DNA of 64,000 bases from Coriaria nepalensis (Eukaryota > Streptophyta > Magnoliopsida > Cucurbitales > Coriariaceae), in NCBI GenBank assembly GCA_027186245.1, contig CP114483.1:16698220-16762219 (forward strand), in the 5' to 3' direction. Below the pieces are notes generated by a model. It ran no database searches, was not told the DNA's origin, and saw nothing but the letters and a program-made list of their open reading frames with translations. The position numbers and the translations under genes were made by a program. Shown piece after piece: positions 52,091 through 61,679 of this stretch (position 1 is the first letter of the stretch; the number at the start of each line of letters is the position of its first letter).

Positions 52091-53760
52091 AAGTTATGCA
52101 TGAAAGTCGTGTTTTAAATGCGAAAATAGAATTAGTTCGAAGTGCTTTCAAACAATTTAATGATCTAAAAAGACTGAATGATATGCTCTTTAAGGCTAAA
52201 ATAATGCATTGTTGTATTCAATAGATTAATTGCAGGTTATGTAAGAAAATCATTTTTGAAGGGCAAAAATATAATTTGTCGAATTCATTTATAATGATTT
52301 AATGACTAGAAGAGCCTCAATGACATGATTTTAACGCTAAGTAAATGTATAGTTGCCTTCAGTGGATCAAATGCAAGTTATGCACCAAAGTCATGTTTAA
52401 AAGGTGAATTTCATCTGAAGTGATTTAGAATGATTTAATGAGTAAAAGAGATGCAATAATATGACTTTAACACTAAAAAAAATGCATAGTTTCCTTCAGT
52501 AGATCAATTGCAAGTTATGCATGAAAGTCGTGTTTTAAATGCGAAAATAGAATTAGTTCGAAGTGCCTTCAAACAATTTAATGATCTAAAAAGACTGAAT
52601 GATATGCTCTTTAAGGCTAAAATAATGCATTGTTGTATTCAATAGATTAATTGCAGGTTATGTAAGAAAATCATTTTTGAAGGGCAAAAATATAATTCGT
52701 TCGAATTCATTTATAATGATTTAATGACTAGAAGAGCCTCAATGACATGATTTTAACGCTAAGTAAATGTATCGTTGCCTTCGATAGATCACCTGCAAGT
52801 TATGCACGAAAGTCTTGTTTAAAAGGTGAATTTCGTCTGAAGTGATTTAGAATGATTTAGTGACTAAAAAAGATGCAATAATATGACTTTAACACTAAAA
52901 AAATGCATAGTTTCCTTCAGTAGATCAATTGCAAGTTATGCATGAAAGTCGTGTTTTTACATGCGAAAATAGAATTAGTTCGAAGTGCTTTCAAACAATT
53001 TAATGATCTAAAAAGACGGAATGATATGCTCTTTAAGGCTAAAATAATGCATTGTTGTATTCAATAGATTAATTGCAGGTTATGTAAGAAAATCATTTTT
53101 GAAGGGCAAAAATATAATTCGTTCGAATTCATTTATAATGATTTAATGACTAGAAGAGCCTCAATGACATGATTTTAACGCTAAGTAAATGTATAGTTGC
53201 CTTCAATAGATCAACTGCAAGTTATGCACGAAAGTCATGTTTAAAATGTGAATTTCATCTGAAGTGATTTAGAATGATTTAATGAGTAAAAGAGATGTAA
53301 TAATATGACTTTAATACTAAAAAAATGCATAGTTTCCTTCAGTAGATCAATTGCAAGTTATGCATGAAAGTCGTGTTTTAAATGCGAAAATAGAATTAGT
53401 TCGAAGTGCTTTCAAACAATTTAATGATCTAAAAAGACTGAATGATATGCTCTTTAAGGCTAAAATAATGCATTGTTGTATTCAATAGATTAATTGCAGG
53501 TTATGTAAGAAAATCATTTTTGAAGGGCAAAAATATAATTCGTTCGAATTCATTTATAATGATTTAATGACTAGAAGAGCCTCAATGACATGATTTTAAC
53601 GCTAAGTAAATGTATAGTTGCCTTCAGTAGATCAAATGCAAGTTACGCACGAAAGTCATGTTTAAAAGGTGAATTTCATCTGAAGTGATTTAGAATGATT
53701 TAATGAGTAAAAGAGATGCAATAATATGACTTTAACACTAAAAAAATGCATAGTTTCCTT
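52091..53760 (+). repeat. Type 2b units, ordinary variation
   Basis: About four units. The first has the deletion form AATTTGTCGAATTC seen in the 1680-bp repeat (near 52273). Others have an extra T in GTGTTTTTACATGCG (52950 region), an eighth A near 52480 and AGACGGAATG near 53014. No other content. Confidence 0.8.
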
Positions 53761-54600
53761 CAGTAGATCAATTGCAAGTTATGCATGAAAGTCGTGTTTG
53801 AAATGCGAAAATAGAATTAGTTCGAAGTGCTTTCAAACAATTTAATGATCTAAAAAGACTGAATGATATGCTCTTTAAGGCTAAAATAATGCATTGTTGT
53901 ATTCAATATATTAATTGCAGGTTATGTAAGAAAATCATTTTTGAAGGGCAAAAATATAATTCGTTCGAATTCATTTATAATGATTTAATGACTAGAAGAG
54001 CCTCAATGACATGATTTTAATGCTAAGTAAATGTATAGTTGCCTTCAGTAGATCAACTGCAAGTTATGCACGAAAGTCATGTTTAAAAGGTGAATTTCAT
54101 CTGAAGTGATTTAGAATGATTTAATGAGTAAAAGAGATGCAATAATATGACTTTAACACTAAAAAAATGCATAGTTTCCTTCAGTAGATCAATTGCAAGT
54201 TATGCATGAAAGTCGTGTTTGAAATGCGAAAATAGAATTAGTTCGAAGTGCTTTCAAACAATTTAATGATCTAAAAAGACTGAATGATATGCTCTTTAAG
54301 GCTAAAATAATGCATTGTTGTATTCAATATATTAATTGCAGGTTATGTAAGAAAATCATTTTTGAAGGGCAAAAATATAATTCGTTCGAATTCATTTATA
54401 ATGCTTTAATGACTAGAAGAGCCTCAATGACATGATTTTAACGCTAAGTAAATGCATCGTTGCCTTCAATAGATCACCTGCAAGTTATGCACGAAAGTCT
54501 TGTTTAAAAGGTGAATTTCGTCTGAAGTGATTTAGAATGATTTAGTGACTAAAAGAGATGCAATAATATGACTTTAACACTAAAAAAATGTGTAGTTGCC
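53761..54600 (+). repeat. 421-bp tandem pair with GTGTTTGAAATGCG
   Basis: Two neighbouring units share GTGTTTGAAATGCG and CAATATATTAATTGC, 421 bp apart. The second ends with ATAATGCTTTAATG, a private change, and then TGCATCGTTGCC. Confidence 0.8.
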
Positions 54601-57540
54601 TTCAGTAGATCAATTGCAAGTTATGCATGAAAGTCGTGTTTTAAATGCGAAAATAGAACAAGTTCGAAGTGCTTTCAAACAATTTAATGATCTGAAAAGA
54701 CTAAATGATATGCTCTTTAAGGCTAAAATAATGCATTGTTGTATTCAATAGATTAATTGCAGGTTATGTAAGAAAATCATTTTTGAAGAGCAAAAATATA
54801 ATTCGTTCGAATTCCTTTATAATGATTTAATGACTAGAAGAGCCTCAATGACATGATTTTAACGCTAAGTAAATGTATAGTTTCCTTCAGTAGATCAACT
54901 GCAGGTTATGCACGAAAGTCATGTTTAAAAGGTGAATTTCGTCTGACGTGATTTAGAATGATTTAATGAGTAAAAGAGATGCAATAATATGACTTTAATA
55001 CTAAAAAAATGCATAGTTTCCTTCAGTAGATCAATTGCAAGTTATTCATGAAAGTCGTGTTTTAAATGCGAAAATAGAATTAGTTCGAAGTGCTTTCAAA
55101 CAATTTAATGATCTAAAAAGACTGAATGATATGCTCTTTAAGGCTAAAATAATGCATTGTTGTATTCAGTAGATTAATTGCAGGTTATGTAAGAAAATCA
55201 TTTTTGAAGGGCAAAAATATAATTCGTTAGAATTCATTTATAATGATTTAATGACTAGAAGAGCCTCAATGACATGATTTTAATGCTAAGTAAATGTATA
55301 GTTGCCTTCAGTAGATCAACTGCAAGTTATGCACGAAAGTCATGATAAAAGGTGAATTTCATCTGAAGTGATTTAGAATGATTTAATGAGTACAAGAGAT
55401 GCAATAATATGACTTTAACACTAAAAAAATGCATAGTTTCCTTCAGTAGATCAATTGCAAGTTATGCATGAAAGTCGTGTTTTAAATGCGAAAATAGAAT
55501 TAGTTCGAAGTGCTTTCAAACAATTTAATGATCTGAAAAGACTGAATGATATGCTCTTTAAGGCTAAAATAATGCATCGTTGTATTCAATAGATTAATTG
55601 CAGGTTATATAAGAAAAGCATTTTTGAAGGGCAAAAATATAATTCGTTCGAATTCATTTATAATGATTTAATGACTAGAAGAGCCTCAATGACATGATTT
55701 TAATGCTAAGTAAATGTATAGTTGCCTTCAGTAGATCAACTGCAAGTTATGCACGAAAGTCATGATAAACGGTGAATTTCATCTGAAGTGATTTAGAATG
55801 ATTTAATGAGTAAAAGAGATGCAATAATATGACTTTCACACAAAAAAAATGCATAGTTTCCTTCAGTAGATCAATTGCAAGTTATGCATGAAAGTCGTGT
55901 TTTAAATGCGAAAATAGAATTAGTTCGAAGCTCTTTCAAACAATTTAATGATCTAAAAAGACTGAATGATATGCTCTTTAAGGCTAAAATAATGCATTGT
56001 TGTATTCAATAGATTAATTGCAGGTTATGTAAGAAAATCATTTTTGAAGGGCAAAAATATAATTCGTTCGAATTCATTTATAATGATTTAATGACTAGAA
56101 GAGCGTCAATGACATGATTTTAACGCTAAGTAAATGTATAGTTGCCTTCAGTAGATCAAATGCAAGTTATGCACGAAAGTCATGTTTAAAAAGTGAATTT
56201 CATCTGAAGTGATTTAGAATGATTTAATGAGTAAAAGAGATGCAATAATATGACTTTAACACTAAAAAAATGTGTTGTTGCCGTCAGTAGATCAATTTCA
56301 AGTTATGCATGAAAGTCGTGTTTTAAATGCGAAAATAGAATTAGTTCGAAGTGCTTTCAAACAATTTAATGATCTAAAAAGACTGAATGATATGCTCTTT
56401 AAGGCTAAAATAATGCATTGTTGTATTCAATAGATTAATTGCAGGTTATGTAAGAAAATCATTTTTGAATGGCAAAAATATAATTCGTTCGAATTCATTT
56501 ATAATGATTTAATGACTAGAAGAGCCTCAATGACATGATTTTAACGCTAAGTAAATGTATAGTTGCCTTCAGTAGATCAACTGCAAGTTATGCACGAAAG
56601 TCTTGTTTAAAAGGTGAATTTCGTCTAAAGTGATTTAGAATGATTTAATGAGTAAAAGAGATGCAATAATATGACTTTAACACTAAAAAAATGCATAGTT
56701 TCCTTCAGTAGATCAATTGCAAGTTATGCATGAAAGTCGTGTTTTAAATGCGAAAATAGAATTAGTTCGAAGTGCTTTCAAACAATTTAATGATCTAAAA
56801 AGACTGAATGATATGCTCTTTAAGGCTAAAATAATGCATCGTTGTATTCAATAGATTAATTGCAGGTTATGTAAGAAAAGCATTTTTGAAGGGCAAAAAT
56901 ATAATTCGTTCGAATTCATTTATATTGATTTAATGACTAGAAGAGCCTCAATGACATGATTTTAATGCTAAGTAAATGTACAGTTGCCTTCAGTAGATCA
57001 ACTGCAAGTTATGCACGAAAGTCATGATAAACGGTGAATTTCATCTGAAGTGATTTATAATGATTTAATGAGTAAAAGAGACGCAATAATATGACTTTAA
57101 CACAAAAAAAATGCATAGTTTCCTTCAGTAGATCAATTGCAAGTTATGCATGAAAGTCGTGTTTTAAATGCGAAAATAGAATTAGTTCGAAGTGCTTTCA
57201 AACAATTTAATGATCTAAAAAGACTGAATGATATGCTCTTTAAGGCTAAAATAATGCATTGTTGTATTCAATAGATTAATTGCAGGTTATGTAAGAAAAT
57301 CATTTTTGAAGGGCAAAAATATAATTCGTTCGAATTCATTTATAATGATTTAATGACTAGAAGAGCCTCAATGACATGATTTTAACGGTAAGAAAATGTA
57401 TAGTTGCCTTCAGTAGATCAAATGCAAGTTATGCACGAAAGTCATGTTTAAAAGGTGAATTTCATCTGAAGTGATTTAGAATGATTTAATGGGTAAAAGA
57501 GATGCAATAATATGACTTTAACACTAAAACAATGTGTAGT
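54601..57540 (+). repeat. Type 2b units, ordinary variation
   Basis: About seven units with scattered private changes such as GAACAAGTTCG (54656), TTATTCATGAAAG (55043), ATTCGTTAGAATTC (55224), AAGAAAAGCATTTTTG (55611 and 56871) and ATAAACGGTG (55763 and 57026). The last two pairs suggest an older duplication at about 1260 bp, three units. No other content. Confidence 0.78.
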
Positions 57541-58380
57541 TGCCTTCAGTAGATCAATTGCAAGTCATGCATGAAAGTCGTATTTTAAATGCGAAAATAG
57601 AATTAGTTCGAAGTGCTTTCAAACAATTTAATGATCTAAAAAGACTGAATGATATTCTCTTGAAGGCTAAAATAATGCATTGTTGTATTCAATAGATTAA
57701 TTGCAGGTTATGTAAGAAAATCATTTTTGAAGGGCAAAAATATAATTCGTTCGAATTTATTTATAATGATTTAATGACTAGAAGAGCCTCAATGACATGA
57801 TTTTAACGCTAAGTAAATGTATAGTTGCCTTCAGTAGATCAACTGCAAGTTATGCACGAAAGTCATGTTTAAAATGTGAATTTCATCTGAAGTGATTTAG
57901 AATGATTTAATGAGTAAAAGAGATGCAATAATATGACTTTAACACTAAAAAAATGCATGGTTGCCTTCAGTAGATCAATTGCAAGTCATGCATGAAAGTC
58001 GTATTTTAAATGCAAAAATAGAATTAGTTCGAAGTGCTTTCAAACAATTTAGAAATCTAAAAAGACTAAATGATATTCTCTTGAAGGCTAAAATAATGCA
58101 TTGTTGTATTCAATAGATTAATTGCAGGTTATGTAAGAAAATCATTTTTGAAGGGCAAAAATATAATTCGTTCGAATTTATTTATAATGATTTAATGACT
58201 AGAAGAGCCTCAATGACATGATTTTAACGCTAAGTAAATGTATAGTTGCCTTCAGTAGATCAACTGCAAGTTATGCACGAAAGTCATGTTTAAAATGTGA
58301 ATTTCATCTGAAGTGATTTAGAATGATTTAATGAGTAAAAGAGATGCAATAATATGACTTTAACACTAAAAAAATGCATA
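57541..58380 (+). repeat. 421-bp tandem pair with GATATTCTCTTGAAGG
   Basis: Two units share CAAGTCATGCATG, CGTATTTTAAATGC (57590 and 58011), ATATTCTCTTGAAGG and TCGAATTTATTTATAATG. The second also has TTTAGAAATCTAAAAAG. The offset is 421 bp. Confidence 0.86.
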
Positions 58381-59430
58381 GTTTCCTTCAGTAGATCAAT
58401 TGCAAGTTATGCATGAAAGTCGTGTTTGAAATGCGAAAATAGAATTAGTTCGAAGTGCTTTCAAACACCTTAATGATCTAAAAAGACTGAATGACATGCT
58501 CTTTAAGGATAAAATAATGCATTGTTGTATTCAATATATTAATTGCAGGTTATGTAAGAAAATCATTTTTGAAGGGCAAAAATATAATTCGTTCGAATTC
58601 ATTTATAATGATTTAATGACTAGAAGAGCCTCAATGACATGATTTTAACGCTAAGTAAATGCATCGTTGCCTTCAATAGATCACCTGCAAGTTCTGCACG
58701 AAAGTCTTGTTTAAAAGGTGAATTTCGTCTGAAGTGATTTAGAATGATTTAGTGACTAAAAGAGATGCAATAATATGACTTTAACACTAAAAAAATGTGT
58801 AGTTGCCTTCAGTAGATCAATTGCAAGTTATGCATGAAAGTCGTGTTTGAAATGCGAAAATAGAATTAGTTCGAAGTGCTTTCAAACAATTTAATGATCT
58901 AAAAAGACTGAATGATATGCTCTTTAAGGCTAAAATAATACATTGTTGTATTCAATATATTAATTGCAGGTTATGTAAGAAAATCATTTTTGAAGGGCAA
59001 AAATATAATTCGTTCGAATTCATTTATAATGATTTAATGACTAGAAGAGCCTCAATGACATGATTTTAACGCTAAGTAAATGTATCGTTGCCTTCAATAG
59101 ATCACCTGCAAGTTATGCACGAAAGTCTTGTTTAAAAGGTGAATTTCGTCTGAAGTGATTTAGAATGATTTAGTGACTAAAAGAGATGCAATAATATGAC
59201 TTTAACCCAAAAAAAATGTGTAGTTGCCTTCAGTAGATCAATTGCAAGTTATGCATGAAAGTCGTGTTTTAAATGCGAAAATAGAACTAGTTCGAAGTGC
59301 TTTCAAACAATTTAATGATCTAAAAAGACTGAATGATATGCTCTTTAAGGCTAAAATAATGCATTGTTGTATTCAATAGATTAATTGCAGGTTATGTAAG
59401 AAAATCATTTTTGAAGGGCAAAAATATAAT
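58140..59430 (+). repeat. Duplicated segment, offset 1684, copy 1
   Basis: Matches 59824-61114. Markers: TCGAATTTATTT, AACACCTTAATG (58464 and 60148), AAGGATAAAATAATGC, AAAATAATACATTG and AAGTTCTGCACG. 1684 is exactly four units. Differences include TGCATCGTTG against TGCAGTGTTG and GAAAATAGAAC against GAAATTGAAC. Confidence 0.87.
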
Positions 59431-59823
59431 TCGTTCGAATTCATTTATAATGATTTAATGACTAGAAGAGCCTCAATGACATGATTTTAACGCTAAGTAA
59501 ATGCATCGTTGCCTTCAATAGATCACCTGCAAGTTATGCACGAAAGTCTTGTTTAAAAGGTGAATTTCGTCTGAAGTGATTTAGAATGATTTAGTGACTA
59601 AAAGAGATGCAATAATATGACTTTAACACAAAAAAAATGTGTAGTTGCCTTCAATAGATCAATTGCAAGTTATGCATGAAAGTCGTGTTTGAAATGCGAA
59701 AATAGAATTAGTTCGAAGTGCTTTCAAACAATTTAATGATCTAAAAAGACTGAATGATATGCTCTTTAAGGCTAAAATAATGCATTGTTGTATTCAATAG
59801 ATTAATTGCAGGTTATGTAAGAA

Positions 59824-61114
59824 AATCATTTTTGAAGGGCAAAAATATATTTCGTTCGAATTTATTTATAATGATTTAATGACTAGAAGAGCCTCAATGA
59901 CATGATTTTAACGCTAAGTAAATGTATAGTTGCCTTCAGTAGATCAACTGCAAGTTATGCACGAAAGTCATGTTTAAAATGTGAATTTCATCTGAAGTGA
60001 TTTAGAATGATTTAATGAGTAAAAGAGATGCAATAATATGACTTTAACACTAAAAAAATGCATAGTTTCCTTCAGTAGATCAATTGCAAGTTATGCATGA
60101 AAGTCGTGTTTGAAATGCGAAAATAGAATTAGTTCGAAGTGCTTTCAAACACCTTAATGATCTAAAAAGACTGAATGACATGCTCTTTAAGGATAAAATA
60201 ATGCATTGTTGTATTCAATATATTAATTGCAGGTTATGTAAGAAAATCATTTTTGAAGGGCAAAAATATAATTCGTTCGAATTCATTTATAATGATTTAA
60301 TGACTAGAAGAGCCTCAATGACATGATTTTAACGCTAAGTAAATGCAGTGTTGCCTTCAATAGATCACCTGCAAGTTCTGCACGAAAGTCTTGTTTAAAA
60401 GGTGAATTTCGTCTGAAGTGATTTAGAATGATTTAGTGACTAAAAGAGATGCAATAATATGACTTTAACACTAAAAAAATGTGTAGTTGCCTTCAGTAGA
60501 TCAATTGCAAGTTATGCATGAAAGTCGTGTTTGAAATGCGAAAATAGAATTAGTTCGAAGTGCTTTCAAACAATTTAATGATCTAAAAAGACTGAATGAT
60601 ATGCTCTTTAAGGCTAAAATAATACATTGTTGTATTCAATATATTAATTGCAGGTTATGTAAGAAAATCATTTTTGAAGGGCAAAAATATAATTCGTTCG
60701 AATTCATTTATAATGATTTAATGACTAGAAGAGCCTCAATGACATGATTTTAACGCTAAGTAAATGTATCGTTGCCTTCAATAGATCACCTGCAAGTTAT
60801 GCACGAAAGTCTTGTTTAAAAGGTGAATTTCGTCTGAAGTGATTTAGAATGATTTAGTGACTAAAAGAGATGCAATAATATGACTTTAACACAAAAAAAA
60901 TGTGTAGTTGCCTTCAGTAGATCAATTGCAAGTTATGCATGAAAGTCGTGTTTTAAATGCGAAATTGAACTAGTTCGAAGTGCTTTCAAACAATTTAATG
61001 ATCTAAAAAGACTGAATGATATGCTCTTTAAGGCTAAAATAATGCATTGTTGTATTCAATAGATTAATTGCAGGTTATGTAAGAAAATCATTTTTGAAGG
61101 GCAAAAATATAATT
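59824..61114 (+). repeat. Duplicated segment, offset 1684, copy 2
   Basis: Partner of 58140-59430. After it, one more type 2b unit (private changes TAGAAGGTG, ACAATAAAAAAATGC, TTCCCTCCAG) leads into the junction at 61561. Confidence 0.86.
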
Positions 61115-61462
61115 CGTTCGAATTTATTTATAATGATTTAATGACTAGAAGAGCCTCAATGACATGATTTTAATGCTAAGTAAATGTATAGTTGCCTTCA
61201 ATAGATCAACTGCAAGTTATGCACGAAAGTTATGTTTAGAAGGTGAATTTCGTCTGAAGTGATTTAGAATGATTTAATGAGTAAAAGAGATGCAATAATA
61301 TGACTTTAACAATAAAAAAATGCATAGTTCCCTCCAGTAGATCAATTGCAAGTTATGCATGAAAGTCGTGTTTGAAATGCGAAAATAGAATTAGTTCGAA
61401 GTGCTTTCAAACAATTTAATGATCTAAAAAGACTGAATGATATGCTCTTTAAGGCTAAAATA

Positions 61463-61679
61463 ATGCATTGTTGTATTCAATATATTAATTGCAGGTTATG
61501 TAAGAAAATCATTTTTGAAGGGCAGAAATATAATTCGTTCGAATTCATTTATAATGATTTAACTGCAAGTTATGTAAGAAAATAATGTTTGAAGGGCACA
61601 AATAGAATTCGTTCGACTTAATTTAGAATCATTTAACGACTAGAAGAGACTCATTGACATGACTTTAAGGCTAAACAAA
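61463..61679 (+). other. Type 2 to type 1 junction, out of register
   Basis: A type 2 B box starts at 61463 and its monomer runs normally to ATAATGATTTA (61560). The sequence then jumps to ACTGCAAGTTATGTAAG, the right half of a type 1 B box, and continues as type 1 B. The next full box starts at 61679, 216 bp after the last, where 142 is expected. About 74 bp are therefore extra: a broken B monomer joined to another B monomer out of phase. From here on all diagnostic positions are type 1. Confidence 0.88.

Larger units (their letters stand above)
7711..61560 (+). repeat. Type 2 satellite main array, 421-bp trimer
   Basis: About 128 trimers in one orientation. Type 2 is marked by ATGACTTTAACACTAAAAAA, GGGCAAAAATATAATTCG, AGAAGAGCCTCAATGAC and GACTGAATGATATGC; type 1 has GGCTAAAAAA, GGGAAAAAATAGAATTCG, AGAAGAGACTC and GACTGAGTGA at the same places. 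Period by landmark is 421 bp, shortened to 420 or less by small deletions in some units. Before about 30.4 kb units are mixed (CATGTTTGAAGGGC or CATTTTTGAAGGGC, 2a); after it they all have CATTTTTGAA and usually TGCTTTC and TTCATCTGAAG (2b). Confidence 0.95.
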
